A DNA stretch of 64,000 nucleotides from Adhaeretor mobilis (GTDB lineage: Bacteria; Planctomycetota; Planctomycetia; Pirellulales; Lacipirellulaceae), in contig NZ_CP036263.1 of the NCBI RefSeq assembly GCF_007741515.1, positions 620,001 to 684,000 on the forward strand, read 5' to 3'. The notes beneath the pieces are model-generated. The model was not told the DNA's origin. It did no database searches and was given only the letters and a program-made list of their open reading frames with translations. Position numbers and translations under genes: made by a program. Of this stretch, positions 17,985-25,978 are shown piece after piece. How positions within the stretch are numbered: the first letter of the stretch is position 1; each line of letters begins with the position of its first letter.

Positions 17985-18032
17985 ATACCTAGCACTGTAA
18001 TGTATCATGCCTTGCAGTGCTAGGTATGTCAA
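17985..18032 (-). promoter_or_regulatory. PadR promoter inside a 13-bp perfect inverted repeat
   Basis: ATACCTAGCACTG (17985-17997) and CAGTGCTAGGTAT (18015-18027) are exact reverse complements 17 bases apart. On the minus strand TTGACA (18027-18032) and CATGAT (18004-18009) form a promoter with a 17-base spacer. One operator arm thus lies just inside the -35 and the other at the start point, so a bound dimer or pair of dimers would occlude polymerase. Assigning the site to the PadR protein is inference from position. Confidence 0.8.
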
Positions 18033-18479
18033 CATAGTCGGGATGCCATACTGCTGATGTGAGGTGGACAGGGTGGGCCGATGCCCGCCTGCTACGCTCG
18101 ATTTCATTCCCCGATACGCGAGTTTTCTCGACTTCTGTTAAGAAATGAGACTAAGGACCCGCTATTCTCCCCGCGAAATCAGCCACCCGATCCGCTAAAA
18201 TGTAAGTGCCCCGGGGTGTAGCGGGTTTTGTGTGAGCATTCACGTCTCAAGTAGCGACATACTTTGGCGAAGCAAAAGTCCGAGCCAGATCATTTACTCA
18301 AAAAACCTAAACTGTTTGGTCACATGAGTCTGCGATGGATTGCATGTGCGGGGCGGACTGACTTTTGCTCCTGAGAACACGCATTCCGAGCAAAAAGCGA
18401 TAGTCCTTGCGGCTCGTCTAGCGGCCACATCACTTTACTAGTCCATCCCTTATTCCAATAGTCCAACGAGAGTGTTCCT
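18033..18479. other. Long leader region upstream of the Fae homologue
   Basis: About 450 bases without a credible gene. It holds small GC-rich hairpins (near 18073-18090 and 18210-18230). A pair of complementary segments AGCAAAAGTC (18271-18280) and GACTTTTGCT (18360-18369) could form a stem enclosing ~80 bases. This may be a structured leader of the gene at 18480, but no known riboswitch class is recognised. Confidence 0.35.
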
Positions 18480-19028
18480 ATGAGTGATCGAATCATTATG
18501 CGTACCGGCGAATGCCTTGTAGCTGGAGGGCCTCCGTTTACTGCGGCTGAGCCTGAGGTTGTGATTGGCGAACTCGACGGGCCTGTCGGTACCGCAATTG
18601 CCACGCTCACCGGCGATCAGGCCGCGGGGCACTCTAAGGTGTTTGCGATCCTCAATACCGATATACAAGTCCGCCCGGTGACGCTCATGGTGAGTAAGGT
18701 TACCGTGAAGAGCAGCGCGTACACAAACATCCTGATGGGCACGGTGCAAGCGGCCATCGCCAATGGAGTGCTCGATGCAGTTCGCGCGGGTGATCTTCCC
18801 AAAGAAAAAGCCAACGATCTGGGCATCATTTGTTCTGTGTGGTTGAACCCCGGTGTGGCGACCGACGAGAACCTTGACCACAAAGCGCTCTTCGAGATCC
18901 ATCGCAAGGCGATGGCCAGTGCCATCCACAAAGCCATGAACAACGAGCCTTCCATCGATTGGTTGCTCGAAAACCAGGAAAAGATTACCCACAAGTACTA
19001 TCAGCGCGGGCTCGATGGAGAGCTGTGA
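18480..19028 (+). CDS. Formaldehyde-activating enzyme (Fae) family protein, divergent
   Basis: Fae joins formaldehyde to tetrahydromethanopterin, a reaction shared by methylotrophs, methanogens and planctomycetes. The 182-residue protein has the family plan: GECLVAGG, GPVGTAIATLTGDQAAGHSK, VRPVTLMVSKVTVK and a helical second half (GTVQAAIANGVLDAVRAGDL, IICSVWLNPG, HRKAMASAIHKAM). In canonical Fae the first loop carries a conserved His after GDGNEVA; here the matching stretch is PPFTAAEPEV with no His. It may be a paralogue (Fae2/Fae3-like) with altered chemistry or a binding role. The following gene starts 41 bases later. Confidence 0.8.
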   Translation: MSDRIIMRTGECLVAGGPPFTAAEPEVVIGELDGPVGTAIATLTGDQAAGHSKVFAILNTDIQVRPVTLMVSKVTVKSSAYTNILMGTVQAAIANGVLDAVRAGDLPKEKANDLGIICSVWLNPGVATDENLDHKALFEIHRKAMASAIHKAMNNEPSIDWLLENQEKITHKYYQRGLDGEL

Positions 19029-19069
19029 TTTGGCTTGTTGTACTACTTTGCCCAGTAAAGGAGACCACG

Positions 19070-19690
19070 ATGAAACGGTGCATTATTCTGTTGTTGCTGG
19101 TGGGTGTCTGTTTGGTTGCTCCGGGTATCGCTCACGCCGATGAGAACGCGGAACTCACAATGCGCGTGGCGGCATTGGAAGAGAAAATAGCTTCGCTCGA
19201 AAAAGTACTCAGGCCGTTTATCGCTAAGGCAGAGGCAGAGCAGCGGGTAAATGCGCAACGGCTGAACGCTCGCAAACGCATGCGACAGGATGCGGGAAAA
19301 TACTCAGCAGACGAGCTGCGCGAGATCGAATCGCTCTATCAAGTAGCTAATAAAGAGTGGCGCACGCCCAAAGCGAAACTGAGCTTGCAGCAACTGGTCG
19401 AGAAGTACGACAAAGCGAACCGCACGGGTTGTGCTCTGCTGTACCTCGGGCAAATGTCAAAGGGCAAAGACCGCGTGGAGTATCTCACCAAGGCCGCCGA
19501 GAAGTTTGGCGATTGCTATTACGGCGATGGAGTACAGGTTGGCGCGTACGCACGCTTACTACTGGGACAGACTTACTTGCAGGAGGGGGAGAAGAAGCAA
19601 GCGGCGGCACTGTTTGAGGAGTTGCGTAAGAATTACCCACAGGCGATTGATCATCGCGGGAATCATTTGGTCGCCCAGCTGGAGAATTGA
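19070..19690 (+). CDS. Exported TPR/coiled-coil hypothetical protein
   Basis: A 206-residue protein with a clear signal peptide (MKRCIILLLLVGVCLVAPG ending at AHA-DE). A short coiled coil follows (LTMRVAALEEKIASLEKVL), then a TPR-like helical region (YTDxA-type repeats around QLVEKYDKANRTGCALLYLG, YLTKAAEKFGDC, YARLLLGQTYLQEGEKKQA). The layout is like the trimerising coil plus TPR of the CpoB/YbgF type, but shorter. ATG 19070 has a strong AAAGGAG. It may share a transcript with the Fae homologue; the link in function is unknown. Confidence 0.6.
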   Translation: MKRCIILLLLVGVCLVAPGIAHADENAELTMRVAALEEKIASLEKVLRPFIAKAEAEQRVNAQRLNARKRMRQDAGKYSADELREIESLYQVANKEWRTPKAKLSLQQLVEKYDKANRTGCALLYLGQMSKGKDRVEYLTKAAEKFGDCYYGDGVQVGAYARLLLGQTYLQEGEKKQAAALFEELRKNYPQAIDHRGNHLVAQLEN

Positions 19691-19707
19691 CTTTACAAGA
19701 AAAAGGA

Positions 19708-19728
19708 GCCCGCACTTGGTGTGCGGGC
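19708..19728. terminator. Bidirectional hairpin terminator between convergent genes
   Basis: GCCCGCAC (19708-19715) and GTGCGGGC (19721-19728) form a perfect 8-bp stem with a 5-base loop. On the minus strand it is followed by CTCCTTTTTC, a good T-tract for ending hsp20 transcription; the rightward T-tract (CCTTTC) is weaker. Confidence 0.8.
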
Positions 19729-19775
19729 CCTTTCGATTGGCGACGTTCAAAAGTGCGCGGCTAATCCGCAAGCGG

Positions 19776-20225
19776 CTACTGGATGTCGATCCGCTTTGGT
19801 TGCACTTCGGGGATCTTCGCGATCGTAACGCTAAGGACCCCATCAGTGAACTTGGCTTCGATCGAGTCCGCATCGACCGAATCAGGCAGCGTGACGCTGC
19901 GTTCGACTTTGCCGTATACGCGTTCCTCGACGAGGCCCGCTCGTTCACCCTCGAACGCTTTGCGTTCAGCAGCGATCTTGAGTTCGCCTTTATCAAAGGT
20001 GATCTCAACATCCTCGCGCGAAACGCCAGGGAGATCGACTTCGACATGAAATGAATTATCCGCTTCCCAGAAACTGGCGGGCGCGATCGGCGAGCGACCG
20101 GACTGGCTGGCCGCTTTGACGCCCGCATAGGTGGGACCGAAGAACTGGCCCAACAGCGCATCGACATCGTTCCAATTGTTGGGGAGGAACTCACGAACCC
20201 GGTTATTACTCACTGTTTTACTCAT
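19776..20225 (-). CDS. hsp20: Small heat-shock protein Hsp20
   Basis: ATP-independent holdase chaperone of 149 residues. The alpha-crystallin domain runs from about residue 48 (FWEADNSFHVEVDLPGVSRE) to the end, with DVEITFDKGELKIAAERK, VYGKVERSVTLPDSVD and the GVL anchor (TDGVLSVTIAK). The N-terminus holds the usual phenylalanine-containing arm. ATG 20225 has AAGGAGA at a good distance; the frame upstream to 20267 is not needed. The upstream gap holds three copies of a GCCAnnnTGGC palindrome that may control it. Confidence 0.93.
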   Translation of the reverse strand: MSKTVSNNRVREFLPNNWNDVDALLGQFFGPTYAGVKAASQSGRSPIAPASFWEADNSFHVEVDLPGVSREDVEITFDKGELKIAAERKAFEGERAGLVEERVYGKVERSVTLPDSVDADSIEAKFTDGVLSVTIAKIPEVQPKRIDIQ

Positions 20226-20429
20226 AGCTTTTCTCCTTGAAGAACCTGCTGTTACGAATTGACCCACATCAAACCGCCGGGCCTAAATGCCTAGCTAGCG
20301 GGATTACCGTTGTGCTGGAGATAATTGCAAGCAGCGTACCAAAATCGATGAGAGCCAGTTGAATGGACCTAAGTGAATGTTATCAAACAACTTGCAGCTG
20401 CAAAGAAGGGCATTGGTTTTTGCGAAGTG

Positions 20430-20498
20430 GCCATAATGGCAGCCGCCATCTTGGCAAGGGGCTTCGTGGGCGACATGACGGGGTGCCATTTTGGCACC
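20430..20498. promoter_or_regulatory. Three GCCA-N3-TGGC palindromes upstream of hsp20
   Basis: GCCATAATGGC (20430-20440), GCCATCTTGGC (20445-20455) and GGTGCCATTTTGGCACC (20482-20498) are perfect inverted repeats with the same half-site and 3-base spacer. The first two centres are 15 bases apart and the third is 40 further. They lie 205-273 bases upstream of the hsp20 start and just beyond the stop of the thioesterase gene. A regulator of chaperone expression is the simplest reading. The rest of the 20226-20654 gap shows nothing clear. Confidence 0.55.
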
Positions 20499-20654
20499 AG
20501 GAATGAGTTTCCAGCTAATCGGGAGGGAGCTGCGTGCAGAGACGCTAAGGACTCAGCGATTGGAATGCGTGTGTGAGATGGTAGACGGGAACGAGCCGTA
20601 CGAGGCCCAGTCTACGTTCTGCGTGGAATCTATAGAGTTGCAGAACCGGAAGTA

Positions 20655-21143
20655 TCAGTTCTGAACCACGTAGGAGCCCGTAAAGGTGACGAAAGGGCCC
20701 TCATCGTCGGCGATTTCGACTGACACATCGAGCTTCGATCGGTCTTTGCTCCGCATGAGATCGAAGAAGTAATCTGAGGCATCCTTGTTAATCGGAAGCC
20801 CTGTGGCCACGAATTGAGACTCAATCACAGGGCGACGGTAGCGGATTGTGCTGCGGCGAATCACGATGTTGCCGTCGAGGCCGGCCTGTTTGAGCAGCAT
20901 GAAGACGGTGCCCCAGCCGGTGATTGTGCAAAGGGCACTCAAGCTGCCGGCAAACGCAGAGTATTGATGGTTGCGATTAGGCTCCAATGGCATGCTCATC
21001 GAGAGCCGGCCATCTTCCCAGCCATCTACGCGTAGCTCCATGGCCGAGCAAATAGGCATGTGCTTGGCCAGGGTGGCTTGTAAGTCGAGGAGCAGGGCGT
21101 CGTCATCCATCGGGCGTCTCAAAAGCATAGGGCAGACGGCCAC
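20655..21143 (-). CDS. YiiD C-terminal-type putative thioesterase
   Basis: A hotdog-fold protein of the YiiD_C family. Typical stretches are HMPICSAMELRVDGWEDGRL, NRNHQYSAFAGSLSALCTIT and GWGTVFMLLK, then IRYRRPV and VTFTGSYVV. Members are presumed acyl-CoA or acyl-ACP thioesterases, though substrates are unknown. The start is uncertain: ATG 21110 (MDDDALL) fits the family length better than the farther codons at 21128 or 21143, none with a good ribosome site. No partner gene in the neighbourhood points to a pathway. Confidence 0.75.
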   Translation of the reverse strand: MAVCPMLLRRPMDDDALLLDLQATLAKHMPICSAMELRVDGWEDGRLSMSMPLEPNRNHQYSAFAGSLSALCTITGWGTVFMLLKQAGLDGNIVIRRSTIRYRRPVIESQFVATGLPINKDASDYFFDLMRSKDRSKLDVSVEIADDEGPFVTFTGSYVVQN

Positions 21144-21258
21144 AGCTTGGGCGTCCTAGGAAGCACTATTTTAACTAATGAGTACGAAACGAACTACCCA
21201 GACGCGATGCAGAGATTCCAAATGCGGCATTCTCCATTCCCCTTTGTAAAGTCCTTGG

Positions 21259-22326
21259 CTAGAGGCCCCAGATGAGAAGCATCGCGTAGTCGAAGTTATT
21301 CGGATCGCTCCCATTGGGTGTGCTGTCGTAGCGATCGACGATGGAGAACTTCAAGCTGACGTTCTCAGGCTTGTCGAGATCGATCTCCCAACCGGCATCG
21401 GTAACGACGCGATAGCGCGAGAAGTCTTCCGCCTCCGGATAGTACTCGACGGTAGCCACCAGTCGCTGCGTCTTAGTAATGCGGTGCTCGTAGTCGAGTC
21501 CGAACAACACATTGCGTGCCCAATCATTATCGGGTCCGCCAAATTCTCGCGTCGAACCAGCACCAAAGCGGCCGAGCAAGTCGAGCGTTTCCGTATCAAA
21601 GATCTGATAGCCTACACCACCGGTCAGCGAAAGTTGTAGGTCAAACGCCTGGAATTCATCATAGATAACGTTATTCAAGAAGAAGAGCGTCCAGCGCGAG
21701 TCGCCCAGAACGCGATCAAGCCGCACGTCGAGCTTCGCATCGTTCTGGGTTTCGATGCTGTTGGCGACGTTTTTGTTGTATTGAAGATCAGAGTCGAACT
21801 TCCAACGTTTCGTCTTACGCTTCAAGTGGCCACCAGCACGCATGCTAAGGACATCGTTGTTGCCCTGGCTGCCGTTGAGCCCAAGCTCGACATGGCCTTC
21901 CCAGGGATTAGGCCCGAGCCAGTATCCCAGTTGATACCAATGCGGTGTGGGCGTGATGACCAAGTCCATGGGGGTGGGCGTGGTCACAGCGGTGGGATCA
22001 ATCGAAGGTGGTGCAGGGACTGTTTCGATGACCACTGGCCCAGAGGCGGACGTGGGTGGGGCCATGACTGCCGGTCCGGCGGTTTGTGGCGTAACCTGTT
22101 CGGTAGGCGAGCCGTACAGGTAGTCTTCGTAGCGATTTTCGATCTCTGTTTCTGAATCGGGCGGTGCAGTAGGTAGAGTCAGTTCCGGCGTTTGGTAGGC
22201 TGGCCCGCCAGCACTTGGAGGAGGCAGGACGCCTGGACCATCTCCGGTTTGGGCATGCACAGAGCTAGCCAGTAGGAAACCAGCTAAGAGGAGATGTGAG
22301 CAGGCGATTCGTGCAGAGGTGTTCAT
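21259..22326 (-). CDS. DUF481 outer-membrane beta-barrel protein
   Basis: A 355-residue exported protein: signal peptide (about 1-26, ending SVHA), a Pro/Thr-rich linker (about 27-125) and a C-terminal beta-rich domain starting GYWLGPNPWEGHVELGLNGS. That domain matches DUF481, the YdiY-like family of predicted outer-membrane barrels induced by salt or acid stress in other bacteria. Alternating strands (KWKFDSDLQYNKN-like, YEHRITKTQRLVATVEYYP) end in an aromatic-poor LLIWGL. I take ATG 22326; the codon before it at 22329 is TTG. Confidence 0.8.
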   Translation of the reverse strand: MNTSARIACSHLLLAGFLLASSVHAQTGDGPGVLPPPSAGGPAYQTPELTLPTAPPDSETEIENRYEDYLYGSPTEQVTPQTAGPAVMAPPTSASGPVVIETVPAPPSIDPTAVTTPTPMDLVITPTPHWYQLGYWLGPNPWEGHVELGLNGSQGNNDVLSMRAGGHLKRKTKRWKFDSDLQYNKNVANSIETQNDAKLDVRLDRVLGDSRWTLFFLNNVIYDEFQAFDLQLSLTGGVGYQIFDTETLDLLGRFGAGSTREFGGPDNDWARNVLFGLDYEHRITKTQRLVATVEYYPEAEDFSRYRVVTDAGWEIDLDKPENVSLKFSIVDRYDSTPNGSDPNNFDYAMLLIWGL

Positions 22327-22506
22327 CAATCCGAGGTCTTTTTCTTTTCAGTCGCTAGAAGCGGGCGCGCACAGGCAGCCACCTCTCCTAGAGGGCAAGC
22401 TGAGGTAATCAGGCTTGCGTTAATAGCAAAGCTTGAACGAGGCTAGCAAGGGGACTTAACGCGTACGCCTTGCTAGCACCAGAAGCCAACGGGACCCTCC
22501 GCGCAT

Positions 22507-22551
22507 AAAAAAACCGAAAGCTGGCAGCCTTTGCAGGCGACCAGCTCTCGG
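22507..22551 (-). terminator. Rho-independent terminator of the YTV gene
   Basis: On the minus strand CCGAGAGCTGG (22541-22551) pairs with CCAGCTTTCGG (22514-22524) with one wobble, followed at once by seven T residues (22507-22513). It lies ~50 bases after the stop of the gene ending at 22604. Confidence 0.9.
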
Positions 22552-22603
22552 GCGATTTTCGTCTTTGCTAATGGCAACCAGAGGTTGCCGTTAGTTAATT
22601 CGC

Positions 22604-24493
22604 TCAGTTGCAGCCACAAGGAGCTGGGGCAGCAGCGCCACAGCCTGCACAGCCATTGCTGGCAGGAACAGCAACTTGCTGCTCTTGAGCAACCATCTTG
22701 CAGACCTGAACTTCAACCTGCTTTTGGACCTGAACTGGTACACTAACCGTGTAAGTTTGGGTCTTCTCTTCAGGCACGCAGTCGTAGGTCGTTACCTCGT
22801 AGGATTGTTCGCTCTGCTGAGGAACCATCACTGTGTAAGGTACTTCCTTAGTCTTGGTGTCGCAAACCGTACGAGTGACCGTGTAGTCTTCCGACTTCTC
22901 TTCGGTCGTGTAACGAGTTACGTTAACCATGCGAGTCTTCTGCACTGGTACACAAACTGTGTAAGGCACTTCGCGTGTTCGTTGCTCCTGGGTCATGCGA
23001 GTGACCTGGTAGTCTTGCGAACGTTGCTCGGTGTCGTACTTGGTCACGTTAACCATACGGGTCTTCGTCTCAGGTACCATCTTATTGACGGTGTAAGTCC
23101 GTTGACGCGTTTCCGCCTTATAGCTGGTCTGGTTGACCATACGAGTGCGAGTCTCAGCCACCATGCGACAAGTGGTTACCGTACGTTGACGGGTTTCCTG
23201 CTTGTAAGTGGTGCGATTGACATTGCGAGTACGCGTCTCTTGCTTGTAGCTCGTTACGTTATAAGTGTAAGGAACTTGCTCAGAGGTGCGTTGGTAAGTC
23301 GTGACAGGTACTTCGCGTGTTGTCACGGAAGGAACCCAAACGCGTTTGCATACCGTACGAGTTGCGGGAGCACCGCAACCACAGCCATCAGATGCAACGG
23401 CACCGCCGTCGCAACCGCATGAAGAACCACAACCACCGCACGAACCACATGCGTTATCACAACCACCGCAAGCTGGAACTTCCGTGGTTTGCGTTTGCCA
23501 GCTGCCCGAGTTACACGTTACGGTGCGAGTGGACTGAACTGGAACGCAGCGAGTGACGGTACGATGAGCAGTACGCTGCTCAGTGACTGGCACGCATACG
23601 GTGTATTCCTGAGCAACTTGCTCAGTGACAGGTACGCTAACAGTGTAGTTGACGACCTGCTCTTCTTGCTTAGGAACCATTACCGTGTAGCTCTGCTCGA
23701 CTTGAGTCGTGACAGGAACTTGAACTGTGTAGTCCTGAGTTTTGGTCTCAGGTACGCAGTTCATCACGGTGTAAGACTGCTCAACCTGCTCGGTGCGAGG
23801 AACGCACACGTTGTAGGTACGAGTCTTGGTTTCGGTAACCGGTACGCAAACGTTGTAGGTTTCCGTGCGACTACGCTGTTCACGCTCCATGACCGTGTAG
23901 GTTTGTTCAACCTGCTCGGTGTGAGGAACTTGAACCGTCCAAGTGCGCGTCTTAGTCTCAGAGACCTGACGTGGCTCCTGGTAGGTTACGGTACGAGTGC
24001 GCTGCTCGGGTACCATGGTGGTAACCGTGCGAGTGCGAGTCTCAGTCTTAGGAACGCGCTTGTAGACGGTATAAGTCCGCGTGCGTTGCTCCTGCTGATA
24101 CTCCGTTGAGGTAACCGTACGCATCTCGGTAGTGGTCGTGGGCACCATAACAGTGCGAGTCTGCATGACTGTGCCACAAGCGGCACCACCATTAGCGACA
24201 CCCGCGCTGTAACCAGCGGCGATTGCTACGCCACCACATCCGCCGGCGGCACCGCCACAAGCAGAGACGCTACCACCACAGCCGCAAGCAGCAGCAGGTG
24301 CAGCAGCTGCGCAACCGCAGCTCGATACGGGTGCAGAACATTCGTCACAGCTCGGGGCTGGGCAGCAAGATGCTGGTGCACAGCATTCGCTCTTCTTACA
24401 TTTTTTCTTAAACAAGCCGGCATCGGCCTGTTCGGCCACGCTAGAAACCAGCAAACCTAATGCTGGTAACAAGCATATAACACAACGTAACAT
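22604..24493 (-). CDS. YTV-repeat cysteine-rich cell wall protein
   Basis: A 629-residue exported protein of the planctomycete YTV family, found in the proteinaceous walls of Rhodopirellula-type cells. A signal peptide (~1-25, ending ADA) is followed by a Cys/Ala/Gly-rich head (25-110). Next come ~25-residue repeats of the form QVEQSYTVMVPVTETKTRTY; I count twelve exact YTV triplets plus YNV, YQV, YEV and WTV variants. A second Cys/Gly-rich island lies near 335-375 (CGGCDNACGSCGGCGSSCGC), then more repeats and a CAGCGAAAPAPCGCN tail. The composition is dominated by T, V, E, Q, R and C, almost without hydrophobic core residues. The gene has its own terminator and a GGAGGG ribosome site. Confidence 0.9.
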   Translation of the reverse strand: MLRCVICLLPALGLLVSSVAEQADAGLFKKKCKKSECCAPASCCPAPSCDECSAPVSSCGCAAAAPAAACGCGGSVSACGGAAGGCGGVAIAAGYSAGVANGGAACGTVMQTRTVMVPTTTTEMRTVTSTEYQQEQRTRTYTVYKRVPKTETRTRTVTTMVPEQRTRTVTYQEPRQVSETKTRTWTVQVPHTEQVEQTYTVMEREQRSRTETYNVCVPVTETKTRTYNVCVPRTEQVEQSYTVMNCVPETKTQDYTVQVPVTTQVEQSYTVMVPKQEEQVVNYTVSVPVTEQVAQEYTVCVPVTEQRTAHRTVTRCVPVQSTRTVTCNSGSWQTQTTEVPACGGCDNACGSCGGCGSSCGCDGGAVASDGCGCGAPATRTVCKRVWVPSVTTREVPVTTYQRTSEQVPYTYNVTSYKQETRTRNVNRTTYKQETRQRTVTTCRMVAETRTRMVNQTSYKAETRQRTYTVNKMVPETKTRMVNVTKYDTEQRSQDYQVTRMTQEQRTREVPYTVCVPVQKTRMVNVTRYTTEEKSEDYTVTRTVCDTKTKEVPYTVMVPQQSEQSYEVTTYDCVPEEKTQTYTVSVPVQVQKQVEVQVCKMVAQEQQVAVPASNGCAGCGAAAPAPCGCN

Positions 24494-25089
24494 GGGGTGC
24501 CCTCCAAAGAAGCAAAGTAATAAATGAGCGAAATGCGCTCGCTTTAACGGTAAAGAACAATGCCTTACCTAGACAATGTACGCAATTTAGGTACTTCAAG
24601 ATTCTAGTTCAGACTCGTCCATGTGCAAGGATTTTTCCGTCGAAATCACTGAATGTTCCGCACTTTTTTTAATCATCGACTAAAGTCCGACCTTGTTACC
24701 CATAGTCGGGGGGAGAGCGGCTATATCATCAGCCACCGATGCACTTGGGTCACGAGTTGCCTGCTCTGCTCCTCGTGGGATAAACGAATTCTGAATCTGG
24801 GCTATCGAAGATAATGCCAAAACATTGCAGAAATAGGGTCTCGGGGAAGGATGTCCCGAAAAGTCGCCTCGGGTAGCTGGCGACTTCTGGAGCATGCAGG
24901 CTCGCTAGGCGAACCGTTCCACGCCGTATCCGTGGCTCTCTCTAGCACAACCTTTGCGGCGAAAGACCGCAAGATTTTGCAGCTTTCCCGCAGTTTGAGT
25001 CGGGTCCAAAGAAGCCAAGCATAGAAGCCGGGCAAACAAATCAACCAGGCCAACTGGCCGGCGTGGCAATCTCTAGCGGCAAAGCTGCG
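24494..25089. other. Long gap upstream of the YTV gene
   Basis: About 600 bases without a convincing gene. The part nearest the YTV start is AT-richer and has a small hairpin (GAGCG-aaatg-CGCTC, 24526-24540), and probably holds the promoter and leader, though I could not fix the boxes. Two leftward frames near 24680-25053 lack ribosome sites and recognisable features. Confidence 0.4.
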
Positions 25090-25809
25090 TTACAAAATGT
25101 CGAGCAGTTCCAGCTCGAAGATCAGCGTCGAGTGAGGCGGGATCACTTCGCCGAAGCCTTGCTCACCGTAGGCAATGTCCGCGGGAATGAACAGACGCCA
25201 GCGATCGCCCGGTTTCATCATCTGCAGCGCTTCCACCCACCCGGAGATGACACCCGGTCGCCCGTCCGGTCTGGTGAGCGCGAACTCGGCGGGGGGGCCT
25301 CCTGCGGAGCTATCGAAGACCGAGCCGTCGATGAGCGAACCCTGGTAGTGTACTTTCACCGTGTCAGTCGCTTTGGGAGATGAGCCCTTGCCGCTCTCCA
25401 AGACTTGATACTGCAGTCCCGACTTTGTGACTTCAATTCCATTGGCTTTGCCGTTCTCTGCGAGAAACGCCTGGTTGCGCTTCTTCAATACTTCCATGCG
25501 TTCCCTGGCAAGGCGTTGCATGGCGACACCACACATCTCACGAGAGTAACGCGGTTCGGCTCGCTTTAATCCATCTTTCAGTCCGGCAACTAGACTTTCG
25601 ACATCAAGTTCGATCTGATCGTTGCCAAAGCTTGCACCGATGTCCAAGCCTATAGCGTAACTATAGTGGCGCGCATCAGTTTCCGGCGGGCGTGAGGCGG
25701 GTGAGCGGCTGGGTAGCTCCTCTTCTTGGGCGGCGCTCCAGGGAGAGGTCGCTACGACGGTACAAGTTGCAAGTAATAGGAAGAGGGCTACGAGGCGAGA
25801 ACTAGTCAT
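25090..25809 (-). CDS. FKBP-type peptidyl-prolyl isomerase, exported
   Basis: Speeds proline isomerisation in envelope protein folding. It has a signal peptide (about 1-27, ending SAAQ), an N-terminal helical dimerisation region of FkpA/Mip type (YAIGLDIGASFGNDQIELDV ... LARERMEVLKKRN) and a C-terminal FKBP domain from about residue 132. The FKBP motifs are VKVHYQGSLIDGSVFDSS, GVISGWVEALQMMKPGDRW, IPADIAYGEQG and IPPHSTLIFELELLDIL. At 239 residues it is normal for FkpA-like proteins. ATG 25809. It lies 168 bases downstream of the small His-rich membrane protein gene. Confidence 0.93.
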   Translation of the reverse strand: MTSSRLVALFLLLATCTVVATSPWSAAQEEELPSRSPASRPPETDARHYSYAIGLDIGASFGNDQIELDVESLVAGLKDGLKRAEPRYSREMCGVAMQRLARERMEVLKKRNQAFLAENGKANGIEVTKSGLQYQVLESGKGSSPKATDTVKVHYQGSLIDGSVFDSSAGGPPAEFALTRPDGRPGVISGWVEALQMMKPGDRWRLFIPADIAYGEQGFGEVIPPHSTLIFELELLDIL

Positions 25810-25978
25810 AATAGGTGGGTCCTGATTGGTGGGATTTGTGCAACGCGACAGGCATTCGATGGAAGCTTTGTCATATCGAGGGTATCTCGAATTGCGGTGG
25901 GCATCTATTTATAAGCCCGGCGAAGAGCTTCGACAAACGGCAAAGCATCGGCAAAGAAATGAGGAAGCGACAAGAGCC

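Noticed and set aside
20400..20430. Sigma-54 promoter (TGGCAC...TTGC) for hsp20
   Set aside because: A TTGCA box is present on the minus strand, but no TGGC element lies at the required distance (10 bases between GG and GC).
20373..20576. 67-codon rightward frame upstream of hsp20
   Set aside because: It runs through the GCCA-N3-TGGC palindromes, has no ribosome site and no protein-like pattern.
22676..24109. Long frames on the plus strand opposite the YTV gene (to 23422, and 23489-24109)
   Set aside because: They arise from the low-complexity repeat codons of the YTV gene on the other strand; their proteins are repetitive Leu/Arg/His-rich without motifs, and the minus-strand protein has signal peptide, ribosome site and terminator.
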